Shown here one piece after another: positions 26,483 to 34,752 of a stretch of DNA of 64,000 bases. The position numbers and the translations under genes were made by a program. Source of the DNA: Marivivens sp. (GTDB taxonomy: Bacteria; Pseudomonadota; Alphaproteobacteria; Rhodobacterales; Rhodobacteraceae); assembly GCA_024642115.1 (NCBI GenBank), contig JAHEBU010000003.1, positions 1 to 64,000 of the forward strand, written 5' to 3'. The stretch's first letter is position 1; each line of letters begins with the position of its first letter. The notes under the pieces are model-generated. The model made no database searches, had not been told where the DNA came from, and worked only from the letters and a program-made list of their open reading frames with translations.

Positions 26483-26686
26483 TCAATCGTTCAGGATAAA
26501 GGTGACCTTCATGGCCACACGGTATTCCTCGATCTTGCCATCCTTAACGGTGACCTTCTGTTCGTTGACCCAGGCCCCGGTGATTCCCTTGAGCGTCTTG
26601 GACGCCCGCTTGATGCCCTTTTTCACGGCATCGTCGAACGACTCGGTGCTGGAGGCGATGATTTCGGTAACTTTTGCAACAGACAT
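26483..26686 (-). CDS. dodecin
   Basis: The 67-residue product has the dodecin signature: MSVAKVTEIIASSTESFDDAV, then GAWVNEQKV, ending with YRVAMKVTFIL. Dodecins form hollow 12-mers that store flavin (or lumichrome) or, in some bacteria, CoA. The Trp in GAWV sits at the flavin-stacking position of bacterial dodecins. It is convergent with csp 2 and may be a stand-alone gene. Confidence 0.92.
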   Translation of the reverse strand: MSVAKVTEIIASSTESFDDAVKKGIKRASKTLKGITGAWVNEQKVTVKDGKIEEYRVAMKVTFILND

Positions 26687-26724
26687 GATGGGTCCTTTCT
26701 GAGGTCCAAGGCCGCAGACTAGGA

Positions 26725-27339
26725 CTATGGCCCGGTCCAGTCCACACCCAAGGCTGGTTCGACGGTGAGCAAGCCGTCAGGATAAGGCACCATCAGCGCC
26801 GATGCTGCCGCCGTATCACCTTCAAGCCAAAGGGAAAACAGATCGGGTCGCAGGATCACGCCCATGCGGTGATGGACCGCCCGAACATCCGCCGAGGGCG
26901 CGCAGGTGACCATCGCGACCTGCGGTACCCGCACCCCGCCGGGGCCGTTCCAGACATCGGTAATGGCGGCAAAGGCCATCGGTGCGCCGTCCTTGGGCCG
27001 GATCCGCCACGCAGTTTTCTTGCGCCCTTCGCCTGTCCATTCATACCAGCCGTCCACCAGAACTACGGCCCGCCCCACACGGTCAAAGGCGGATTTGTCA
27101 AAGACTGTTTCAGACCGGGCGTTGATGATCGTCTCCATCACAGGGCGACCCCGCGCGTTCACCCGGCCCACCGGGATCATCCCCCAGCGCATCTTTTCCC
27201 AGCCTTGGGTGGTCAAAGTGATGACCTCTTGCCCCGGTGCGATGTTGGCCCGGGGCGGGTCGTTGGACAGCGGTCCCGACACACCCGCCCAGTCCGAGAT
27301 ATCGGCCAGCGGGCGGGTCAAGAACAACCGCCCCGGCAT
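26725..27339 (-). CDS. SRAP-family protein (YedK/HMCES-like) lacking Cys2
   Basis: The 204-residue product keeps most SRAP hallmarks: NARSET, the active-site Glu in GWYEW and the His in HHRMGVIL. But the N-terminus reads MPGRLFL instead of the usual MCGR. Cys2 normally becomes the N-terminal residue and forms the covalent thiazolidine link with abasic DNA. An in-frame stop lies immediately before the ATG, so a missed upstream Cys start is ruled out in this sequence. The protein could still bind single-stranded DNA non-covalently or do something new. It follows tesA directly on the same strand. Confidence 0.85.
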   Translation of the reverse strand: MPGRLFLTRPLADISDWAGVSGPLSNDPPRANIAPGQEVITLTTQGWEKMRWGMIPVGRVNARGRPVMETIINARSETVFDKSAFDRVGRAVVLVDGWYEWTGEGRKKTAWRIRPKDGAPMAFAAITDVWNGPGGVRVPQVAMVTCAPSADVRAVHHRMGVILRPDLFSLWLEGDTAAASALMVPYPDGLLTVEPALGVDWTGP

Positions 27340-28023
27340 CTATTTTTGCGCCCGCGCTATAAGGTCGAGAACATCCGGCCCCAAATCATTGACGATGATC
27401 GCCACGCCGTCTTTGTTGGGATGGATGCCATCGGCCTGCATGTAGGACCCCATGGCGGCCTGCCCGCCGGAGGTCGCCAGTAGCCCGCGGAACCAGCTGG
27501 GCACGACCGGGACGTCGTATTTGGCCCCTAAATTGGTGTACATCCCGTCAAAGGCTGCCTTGAAGGCTGGGCCGTAGTTTCCCCCCGCCTCAAGCCCGAT
27601 CAGCAGCATCGCAACGCCCTTGGCCTGTCCGGCGGCAAGGATGCCGTCAAGGTTCGCCCGCGATACGGCAGGGTCCAGCCCGCGCAGATAATCATTGCCG
27701 CCCAGCGCCACGATCATCCCCTGCACATCCGGGGTCAGTGTCCAGTCCACGCGGGATAGCCCGCCCGCTGTCGTATCGCCCGAAACGCCCGCATTGATCA
27801 GTTTCACATCGGCACCATGCGCCGTCAGCCATGCCTGCATCTGCGGCACAAAGCCATCCTGCGGGGCAAGCCCGTACCCTTCGGTCAGGCTGTCACCCAG
27901 CGCGGCAATGGTCACGGTTTCGGCATGGACCGCCCCGGCAGTTACCAAGAGCGTCAAAGCAAGGTTGCGCACCCCGCGTCCCGCCCCATATCCAAGGGAC
28001 CGGAACCAGCCAAAGGCCGTCAT
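27340..28023 (-). CDS. tesA: arylesterase/lysophospholipase TesA (SGNH hydrolase)
   Basis: I begin at the ATG at 28023, giving 227 residues with a signal peptide ending near AVHAE. The longer reading upstream of that ATG runs through the ABC gene on the other strand. SGNH blocks are clear: GDSLTEGYG (Ser nucleophile), GVSGDTT, GGND, and DGIHPN (Asp-His). It is a periplasmic hydrolase of acyl esters or lysophospholipids. Its start codon overlaps the start of the divergent ABC ATPase gene in a CATG. Only three bases separate its stop from the SRAP start codon. Confidence 0.9.
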   Translation of the reverse strand: MTAFGWFRSLGYGAGRGVRNLALTLLVTAGAVHAETVTIAALGDSLTEGYGLAPQDGFVPQMQAWLTAHGADVKLINAGVSGDTTAGGLSRVDWTLTPDVQGMIVALGGNDYLRGLDPAVSRANLDGILAAGQAKGVAMLLIGLEAGGNYGPAFKAAFDGMYTNLGAKYDVPVVPSWFRGLLATSGGQAAMGSYMQADGIHPNKDGVAIIVNDLGPDVLDLIARAQK

Positions 28024-28720
28024 GATGCCCGATCCCGTCCTCACGCTTCGCGATGCCAGTCTTTCCCTGCGGGGCAATGCCGGGATGGTTGATATCCTCC
28101 ACGGCATCTCGATGGAGGTATGGGCGGGGGAAACGCTGGGGCTGGTGGGGCCAAGTGGATCGGGCAAATCGTCACTCCTGATGCTTATGGGCGGGCTGGA
28201 ACAGGCCACCGGCGGTACGATCACGGCGCTGGGCCAGGACCTGACCCGGATGAACGAGGATGGTCTGGCGCTGTTCCGCAGGGACAATATGGGGGTGGTG
28301 TTCCAATCCTTCCACCTGATCGCGACCATGACCGCGCTGGAAAACGTCGCAACACCCCTTGAGCTCGCAAACGTGAAGGATGCGTTTCCCCGTGCGCTGG
28401 CCGAACTGGAGGCCGTGGGGCTGCGCGATCGCGCCGATCATTACCCCAACCAGATGTCAGGTGGCGAACAACAGCGCGTGGCGCTGGCCCGCGCCTCTGC
28501 CCCACGCCCGCGTATCCTGTTGGCGGATGAACCCACCGGCAATCTGGACGAGACCAATGGCGTGGCCATCATGGACCTGCTGTTCGACCTGCGTGACCGG
28601 CACGGGGCGACACTGGTGATGGTCACCCACTCGCCCGAACTGGCCCGCCGCTGTGACCGGGTGATCCGTCTGCGCGATGGCCGGATTGATCTGGCCGCAA
28701 TGGCGGAGGCCGCTGAATGA
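28022..28720 (+). CDS. ABC transporter ATP-binding protein (YbbA-like)
   Basis: The 232-residue ATPase has Walker A GPSGSGKSS, Q-loop, signature MSGGEQQRVALARA and Walker B ILLADEPTGNLD. This sequence pattern belongs to the MacB/LolD/YbbA group that works with FtsX-type permeases. The next gene, overlapping by ATGA, encodes such a permease. Conserved synteny of tesA with ybbA-ybbP exists in E. coli and is reproduced here. Two ATG codons lie in tandem at 28022 and 28025, and I report the first. Confidence 0.92.
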   Translation: MMPDPVLTLRDASLSLRGNAGMVDILHGISMEVWAGETLGLVGPSGSGKSSLLMLMGGLEQATGGTITALGQDLTRMNEDGLALFRRDNMGVVFQSFHLIATMTALENVATPLELANVKDAFPRALAELEAVGLRDRADHYPNQMSGGEQQRVALARASAPRPRILLADEPTGNLDETNGVAIMDLLFDLRDRHGATLVMVTHSPELARRCDRVIRLRDGRIDLAAMAEAAE

Positions 28721-31245
28721 GCCTGCGCATCGCGGCGCGTCTGGCCGCCCGCGAATTGCGCGGCGGCTTGCGCGGGTTTCGCATCTTTCTGGCCTGTCTG
28801 ACGCTTGGCGTGGCCGCCATCGCCGCCGTCGGCACTGTCCGGTCTGGAATCGAGGCGGGACTGGCCGCCAATGGCGCCGCCTTGCTCGGCGGCGATGCCG
28901 AGGCCGAGTTTACATATCGTTTTGCCAGTCCCGAAGAACGCGCGTGGCTCGACAGCGTGGCGACCAAGGTCAGCGAGACTATCGATTTCCGGTCTATGGT
29001 CGTGGTGGACCGGAACGGGACCACCGAACGCGGGTTGACGCAGATCCGCGCCGTCGATGACGTCTATCCCCTGATCGGGCAGGTCACGCTGGACCCGCCC
29101 ATGCCCATCGCCGACGCCTTCAAGGGGGCGAATGGTCTGCCGGGCGGTGTGATGGAGCGCATTCTGGCGGATCGGTTGGCCCTGAAACCGGGCGATACGT
29201 TCAAGCTGGGCAATCAGGACTTTGTGCTGAGCGCCATTCTGGCCGCCTATCCCGACAACGCCTCGGGCGGGTTCGGCCTTGGCCCCCGGTCGCTGGTCCT
29301 GACCCGCGATCTGGCCAATTCGGGGCTGATTGCCGAGGGCACCCTGTTTTCCACGAATTACCGCCTGACCCTGCCCCCCGGCAGCGACCTGGCCGCCCTG
29401 TCGGCCGAGGCCGAGGCCAAATGGCGCGATACCGGGATGCGCTGGCGCGACAGCCGCAAGGGGGCCAGCGGGACCGAACGGTTCGTCGACCGGATCGGAT
29501 CGTTCCTGATCCTTGTCGGGCTGTCCGGGCTGGCGGTGGGGGGCGTGGGCGTATCGGCCGCCGTGCGTGCCTATCTGGCGGGCAAGACGGGGGTCATTGC
29601 CACGCTCAGGACGTTGGGCGCGACCCGGCGGATTATCTTTCTCACCTATTTTCTGCAAATCGGGGCGCTCACGCTGGTCGGAATCGCCTTGGGGCTGATC
29701 CTGGGGGCCGGGGTGCCGCTGCTGTTTGCGCCGCTGATCGCAGCCTCGCTCCCGATTCCGGCTGAATTCGCGCTCTATCCCCGACCGTTGTTCGAGGCGG
29801 GCTTGTACGGACTGTTGTCTGCGCTCATCTTCACCCTCTGGCCGCTGGCTCGGACTGAAGATATCCGGGCCGCGACCCTGTTCCGCGACGCCTTTGCGAC
29901 CGGACGCGCCCTTCCCTCCCTACGCTATCTGATCGCGACGGCGATGCTGATTGCCGCCCTGCTGGGGGCGGCGGTATGGTTTTCGGGGACGATGTGGCTG
30001 ACGCTCTGGACGGCGGGGGGGATTACCGGGGCGCTGATCCTTCTGACGCTGGCGGCCCTTGTCATCCGCTGGATTGCCCGGCGGTCGCGGATCGTGGCGC
30101 GGGGGCGGCCTGCGTTGCGGCTGGCGCTGGGGGCCATCGGCGCGCGCGGGGGCGAGGCGACATCAGTCGTCCTGTCGCTGGGTCTGGGGCTGGCCGTTCT
30201 GGCCGCCGTGGGCCAGATCGACGGCAACCTGCGAGCGGCATTCCAAAGTGAACTGCCCAAAGTCGCCCCGTCCTATTTCTTTGTCGACATCCAGCCCGAC
30301 CAGATCGACGGGTTCAAGGCACGCCTGGCCAATGACCCTGCCGTGACCAAAGTGCAGGCCGCACCCATGCTGCGGGGCATCATCACCCAGATCAACGGGC
30401 AGGACGCGCAGACCTATGCCAAGGGACACTGGGTTGTCCAAGGGGACCGGGGCGTCACCTATTCCGCCGACCTGCCCGAAGATACGACCCTGACCGAGGG
30501 GGACTGGTGGCCCGCCGATTATGCCGGTCCGCCACTGGTCAGTTTCTCGGCCGAAGAGGGCAAGGAAATCGGCCTGAAACTGGGCGACACGATCACCGTC
30601 AACATCCTTGGCCGCGACATCACCGCCACCATCGCCAGTTTTCGGGAAGTGCATTTCGAAACTGCCGGGATCGGGTTTGTCATGGTGATGGACCCCGCCG
30701 CGCTGCAAGGCGCGCCGCACAGCTGGATCAGCACCGTCTATGCCAAGCCCGAGGGCGAGGCAAAGATCCTGCGCGACTTGTCCAACGCCTATCCCAACAT
30801 CACCGCCATCGCGATCCGCGACGCCATCGACCAGATCAGCACACTGGTCGAAGGGATCACCGCTGCCGTCCGCTACGGGGCTGCGGCGACGCTGCTGACC
30901 GGGTTTCTTGTCCTGATCGGCGCGGCAGCGGCCGGCGAACAAGGCCGCACGTTCGAGGCGGCCGTGCTGAAAACGCTTGGGGCGACCCGGGCGCGGATCC
31001 TGTCATCCTTTGCCCTGCGGGCGGGGTTGCTGGGGGCGGCCGCGGGGATCGTTGCGCTGGGGGCGGGCATCCTGGGCGGCTGGGCGGTGTCGCATTACAT
31101 CATGGAAAACGACTACATCGTGATCTGGTCAAACGCTCTGTGGATCATCCTAGGCGGGATCGCGGCGTCGATGCTCGCAGGGCTCGGGTTTGCCCTGCGG
31201 TCACTTCAGGCCAAACCGGCGCAGGTACTGCGGGCGCGGGAATGA
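28717..31245 (+). CDS. FtsX-type ABC transporter permease (YbbP-like)
   Basis: At 842 residues this has an N-terminal helix, a periplasmic domain, several membrane helices, a second large periplasmic domain and final helices: the two-FtsX arrangement of YbbP. Landmarks are VGVSAAVRAYLAGK with LRTLGAT and, near the end, ETLGATRARILSSFALR-like text (here VLKTLGATRARI). With YbbA it may move lipids or lysophospholipids across or out of the inner membrane, a proposal based on the tesA neighbour. Substrate is not proven. The stop overlaps the next gene. Confidence 0.9.
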   Translation: MSLRIAARLAARELRGGLRGFRIFLACLTLGVAAIAAVGTVRSGIEAGLAANGAALLGGDAEAEFTYRFASPEERAWLDSVATKVSETIDFRSMVVVDRNGTTERGLTQIRAVDDVYPLIGQVTLDPPMPIADAFKGANGLPGGVMERILADRLALKPGDTFKLGNQDFVLSAILAAYPDNASGGFGLGPRSLVLTRDLANSGLIAEGTLFSTNYRLTLPPGSDLAALSAEAEAKWRDTGMRWRDSRKGASGTERFVDRIGSFLILVGLSGLAVGGVGVSAAVRAYLAGKTGVIATLRTLGATRRIIFLTYFLQIGALTLVGIALGLILGAGVPLLFAPLIAASLPIPAEFALYPRPLFEAGLYGLLSALIFTLWPLARTEDIRAATLFRDAFATGRALPSLRYLIATAMLIAALLGAAVWFSGTMWLTLWTAGGITGALILLTLAALVIRWIARRSRIVARGRPALRLALGAIGARGGEATSVVLSLGLGLAVLAAVGQIDGNLRAAFQSELPKVAPSYFFVDIQPDQIDGFKARLANDPAVTKVQAAPMLRGIITQINGQDAQTYAKGHWVVQGDRGVTYSADLPEDTTLTEGDWWPADYAGPPLVSFSAEEGKEIGLKLGDTITVNILGRDITATIASFREVHFETAGIGFVMVMDPAALQGAPHSWISTVYAKPEGEAKILRDLSNAYPNITAIAIRDAIDQISTLVEGITAAVRYGAAATLLTGFLVLIGAAAAGEQGRTFEAAVLKTLGATRARILSSFALRAGLLGAAAGIVALGAGILGGWAVSHYIMENDYIVIWSNALWIILGGIAASMLAGLGFALRSLQAKPAQVLRARE

Positions 31246-31796
31246 ATGACCCACGCTTTTTTGGCTACGGCAGTCTGGTCAACCTTGCGACCCACGACTA
31301 TGCCGATCCACAGCCTGCAACCCTGACTGGCTGGCGGCGGGTCTGGGTCCATTCGGCCCTGCGGCAGGTGGCCTTTCTGTCGGTCGAACCCGCACCCGGC
31401 ATGACGATTGCCGGGATCACGGCTGCGGTGCCGGGCGGGGATTGGGCCGCGCTGGACCGTCGCGAGGCGGCCTATGACCGGCGCGATGTGACGCATCAGG
31501 TCATGCCGGGACATGACACGCCCGTCGCCACCTATCAGGCTAGCGTCGCCCATCTGGCGGCCCCTTCCGACCGGCATCCGATCCTGCTCAGCTATATCGA
31601 CGTGGTGGTGCAAGGGTTTCTGACCGTTCATGGCCAAGATGGGGCAGAGGCATTTTTTGCCACCACCCATGGCTGGGATGCCCCGATCCTGAATGATCGC
31701 GATGACCCGCGCTACCCCCGCCACCAAAAACTAACCGCCGCACAGAGCGCCTACATCGACGATACCCTGAAGCGGCTCGGTAGCCGGTTCTGCTGA
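31242..31796 (+). CDS. gamma-glutamylcyclotransferase-like protein
   Basis: The true start is the ATG at 31242, four bases inside the permease end (ATGAATGA). The 184-residue product starts FFGYGSLVN near residue 6, the glycine loop of the GGCT/ChaC-like fold that binds gamma-glutamyl amino groups. A conserved Glu for the reaction is expected mid-protein (DRREAAYDRRDV). The family forms 5-oxoproline from gamma-glutamyl peptides, including glutathione in ChaC. Substrate here is not assigned. It is the last gene of the YbbAP unit. Confidence 0.82.
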   Translation: MNDPRFFGYGSLVNLATHDYADPQPATLTGWRRVWVHSALRQVAFLSVEPAPGMTIAGITAAVPGGDWAALDRREAAYDRRDVTHQVMPGHDTPVATYQASVAHLAAPSDRHPILLSYIDVVVQGFLTVHGQDGAEAFFATTHGWDAPILNDRDDPRYPRHQKLTAAQSAYIDDTLKRLGSRFC

Positions 31797-31817
31797 ACTC
31801 CTCAGCGTCTCAGAGCC

Positions 31818-31850
31818 AAAAAACCGCCGCTGGAGGCTTCGTGCCAGCGG
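31818..31850 (-). terminator. intrinsic terminator of gltX
   Basis: On the minus strand CCGCTGG-N10-CCAGCGG forms a 7-bp stem followed by CGG and six Ts. It is placed 15 bases beyond the gltX stop. Confidence 0.85.
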
Positions 31851-31864
31851 AACACCCGCGTTTC

Positions 31865-33184
31865 TCAGAGGCCCGGCTTGACCTGCATCAGCGGCATGAC
31901 ATCCGCCATTTCCGGCCCGCGTTCGGCCCCGGTGACAGCCTTGCGCAGCGGCATGAACAGGCCCTTGCCCTTGCGCCCGGTCACCTCTTTCACCGCATTG
32001 GTCCAGGTGGACCAGGTGTCGGCCGCATAGGGGGGATTGCCCAGCAGGGCAAAGGCCTGAGCCACGAACTCCGTATCTTCCGGCGCAACTTCGGCTTTGG
32101 CTCCCATCGAGAACAGGTCCCACCAGCCCGCCATATCGTCCAGAAAGGTAATGTTCTCGCGAACGGCATCCCAGAATTTCGGAGCAATCGCATCGGGCAC
32201 GCCCAACGCTGCGATCTGATCCTTGACCGTATCGAACGGCAGCCCCGCGTGATAGCGGGCGGTCAACGGTTCCAGATCGGCGGGGTCGAATTTGGTGGGG
32301 GCCGATCCGAAATGGCCCAAGGTGAAACCTTCCACGACCTCGGCCACCGATTGCCGCATTTCGACCGGGTCAGACGATCCGAGCCGCGCCATCAGCGACA
32401 GCACGGCCATGGGCGCGATCCCCTTGGCCCGCATGTCACGCAGGGCAAGTGCGCCAATCCGTTTGGACAGCTTTTCGCCGTCTGGCCCGGTCAGCAGGGA
32501 ATGGTGGGCAAAGCGGGGCACAGTGCCACCCAGCGCCTTGATGATCTGGATCTGGGTGGCGGTATTGGTCACATGGTCGCCGCCGCGCACGATGTCGGTG
32601 ATGCCCATTTCCACGTCGTCCACGACCGAGGCAAACGTATACAGAACCTGCCCGTCTTCCTTGAACAGCACCGGGTCGCTGACCGATGCCGCATCTATGG
32701 AAATCGGGCCAAGGATGCCATCGTCCCACTCGATCCGCTCCAGATCGAGCTTGAAGCGCCAGTGCGACAACCGCGTCTTGCGCAACTCGTCCTTTTCCGC
32801 GTCGGTCAGGGCCAGGGCGGCGCGGTCATAGACCGGCGGCTTGCCCATGTTCAGTTGCTTCTTGCGCTTGAGATCCAGTTCGACCGGGGTTTCGAAACAT
32901 TCATAGATCCGGCCATCGGCAATCAGCCGCGCCTTGGCTTCGGCGTATTGGGCCAGTCGCAGCGACTGCCGCTCGACCCGGTCCCATTTCAGGCCAAGCC
33001 ATGTCAGATCGGCCTTGAGCCCTTCGACATATTCCTCTTTCGACCGCTCCGGATCGGTGTCGTCGATCCGCAGAATGAAAGTTCCGCCGTTCTGTCGGGC
33101 GATCGCATAATTGAACAGGGCAGCCCGCAGGTTGCCGATATGGATCCAGCCGGTGGGCGAAGGGGCGAAACGGGTCGTTGTCAT
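31865..33184 (-). CDS. gltX: glutamyl-tRNA synthetase
   Basis: At 439 residues the enzyme has the class I HIGH motif as APSPTGWIHIGNLR and the KMSKS motif as EKLSKRIG. The length and form fit the alphaproteobacterial GltX2 type. Alphaproteobacteria commonly keep a second GltX and charge tRNA-Gln via Glu-tRNA-Gln amidation. I cannot tell from sequence which role this copy has. The ATG has GGAGACCCCC upstream. It is divergent from the zincin gene. Confidence 0.95.
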   Translation of the reverse strand: MTTTRFAPSPTGWIHIGNLRAALFNYAIARQNGGTFILRIDDTDPERSKEEYVEGLKADLTWLGLKWDRVERQSLRLAQYAEAKARLIADGRIYECFETPVELDLKRKKQLNMGKPPVYDRAALALTDAEKDELRKTRLSHWRFKLDLERIEWDDGILGPISIDAASVSDPVLFKEDGQVLYTFASVVDDVEMGITDIVRGGDHVTNTATQIQIIKALGGTVPRFAHHSLLTGPDGEKLSKRIGALALRDMRAKGIAPMAVLSLMARLGSSDPVEMRQSVAEVVEGFTLGHFGSAPTKFDPADLEPLTARYHAGLPFDTVKDQIAALGVPDAIAPKFWDAVRENITFLDDMAGWWDLFSMGAKAEVAPEDTEFVAQAFALLGNPPYAADTWSTWTNAVKEVTGRKGKGLFMPLRKAVTGAERGPEMADVMPLMQVKPGL

Positions 33185-33235
33185 GGGGGTCTCCTGTCGC
33201 GGTTGGCTCTTTCACACATCCGCAAATTTGTCCAT

Positions 33236-33634
33236 ATGAAGCCCATGACCGACCGAGAGCCCACCGCCGAGGACCTGTTACGCATCGCCCATGCCACCGT
33301 GGCATCGATGCCCGAACAATTTCGTATCTATGCCCAGCAGGTTGAAATCCGGGTCGAGGATTTCATCCCGCTCATCTGGCTCGAACTGGACGAGGACGCG
33401 TGGGACATCACCGGCCTATATACCGGTGTCCCCCTGACCGAAAAGCGGCCTGACGACATCCCCGAAGGCCCTGATACCGTCTGGCTGTTCCGCGCCCCGA
33501 TCCTGGATGAGCTGACCGAACGTCCAGAGGTCACGCTCGAAGAATTGGTGGCGCATGTAACCGTTCACGAATTTGCCCATCATTTCGGCTGGTCCGACGA
33601 CGACATCGCCCGCATCGACGAATGGTGGACCTGA
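33236..33634 (+). CDS. metallopeptidase family protein (zincin-like, DUF1025)
   Basis: Starting at the ATG at 33236 gives 132 residues. The zinc motif is HEFAHHFGWSDDDI near the C-terminus, an HExxH with downstream acidic residues. The rest (IWLELDEDAW, GLYTGVPL) matches the short acidic zincin-like family found across bacteria, with no known substrate. It has no signal peptide, so it is cytoplasmic. An upstream frame runs through gltX on the opposite strand and is not the real N-terminus. Confidence 0.85.
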   Translation: MKPMTDREPTAEDLLRIAHATVASMPEQFRIYAQQVEIRVEDFIPLIWLELDEDAWDITGLYTGVPLTEKRPDDIPEGPDTVWLFRAPILDELTERPEVTLEELVAHVTVHEFAHHFGWSDDDIARIDEWWT

Positions 33635-33724
33635 CTGAGCGTCAGCGCACAGGCACCGCGCAACAGCGCAAAGTGGCCAACGCAGGTTTGAGTCGTCATC
33701 GCCTCCCCGCGCCCTACCCTTGAG

Positions 33725-33736
33725 ACATTGCAATGT
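33725..33736. promoter_or_regulatory. 12-bp palindrome ACATTGCAATGT
   Basis: A perfectly symmetric 12-bp site directly before the AAGGAGA ribosome site of the MBL-fold gene. This position fits an operator. The regulator is unknown. Confidence 0.4.
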
Positions 33737-33754
33737 TTTCAAGGAGACGACCAC

Positions 33755-34684
33755 ATGACACTGACCCGCAGACAGACCCTGCTGGCCGGCGCGGCGCTGC
33801 CGCTGGCCGCCGCCACCTCTGGCTTTGCCACGATTGCCCGTGCCGATGCCCATTCCAACGCGATGGCTGCCAGCCTGCCGACCTACCGCGATTTCACCCT
33901 GGGCGATTTCAAGGTGACCACCCTGCTGGCCGGATCGCGCGCCGTGCCCGAACCGCACAAGATCTTTGGCCTGAACGTGGATGATGCCACCTTTGCCGAG
34001 GTCAGTCAGGCCAACTTCATACCTGCCGATGTTGCCCAGTTCTTCTTTACCCCGACCGTGGTGAACACCGGGACCGAGGTCATCCTGTTCGATACCGGCC
34101 TGTCCGCCGAAGGCACTGTCGCCGCCCTGACTGCCGCGGGCTACACCGCCGACCAGATCACCCATGTCGTCCTCACCCACATGCACGGCGACCATATCGG
34201 CGGACTGACCGACGACAGCGGCGCCGTCACCTTTGCCAATGCCGCCTATGTCACGGGCCAGACGGAATTCGACGCCTGGTCAGCGATGGACAACGAAGGG
34301 TTCAATACCAAGGTCAAACCGCTGGCCGACAAGATGACGTTCATCAACGATGGCGGCGCGGTCCGGGCGGGGATTACCGGGATCAACAGCTTTGGCCACA
34401 CACCTGGACATATGGCCTACATGCTGGAAAGCGGGGGCAAACAGTTGCTGCTGACCGCCGATGTGGCCAACCACTATGTCTATTCGCTGGCCTATCCGGA
34501 ATGGGAAGTCAGCTTTGACGCGGACAAGGCCGCCGCTGCCCAGACCCGCAAGACCATCATGGGAATGCTGGCCGCCGACCGCGTGCCGATGATCGGCTAC
34601 CACATGCCCTTCCCCGGCGCAGGCTTTGTCGAGGCGAACGGCGACGGTTTCCGCTTTGTGCCGCAAAGCTATCAGCTGATGTAA
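33755..34684 (+). CDS. Tat-exported MBL-fold metallo-hydrolase
   Basis: The 309-residue product begins MTLTRRQTLLAGAALPLAA, a Tat-type signal, so it is exported folded to the periplasm. The metallo-beta-lactamase motif is LTHMHGDHIGGL, followed by a later His in GHTPGH and Asp in TADVANH. It binds two metal ions, as in lactonases and related hydrolases. The substrate is not identifiable; AHL lactonases share this fold but this is not evidence of quorum quenching. The ATG follows AAGGAGA and a 12-bp palindrome. Confidence 0.88.
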   Translation: MTLTRRQTLLAGAALPLAAATSGFATIARADAHSNAMAASLPTYRDFTLGDFKVTTLLAGSRAVPEPHKIFGLNVDDATFAEVSQANFIPADVAQFFFTPTVVNTGTEVILFDTGLSAEGTVAALTAAGYTADQITHVVLTHMHGDHIGGLTDDSGAVTFANAAYVTGQTEFDAWSAMDNEGFNTKVKPLADKMTFINDGGAVRAGITGINSFGHTPGHMAYMLESGGKQLLLTADVANHYVYSLAYPEWEVSFDADKAAAAQTRKTIMGMLAADRVPMIGYHMPFPGAGFVEANGDGFRFVPQSYQLM

Positions 34685-34692
34685 GGCTGTTG

Positions 34693-34752
34693 GCATCGGG
34701 CGGGGGTTTTGGCAGGGTCAGGGTGATCCAGAGCCAAAGGCCCGCCCGATGC
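34693..34752 (+). promoter_or_regulatory. hairpin containing the start codon of the PfkB kinase
   Basis: GCATCGGGCGGG (34693-34704) is the perfect reverse complement of CCCGCCCGATGC (34741-34752), which includes the ATG at 34749. An inner TTTGGC/GCCAAA stem and the AAAGG ribosome site lie within the loop. This would block translation unless opened. It may also act as the terminator of the MBL gene. Confidence 0.55.
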
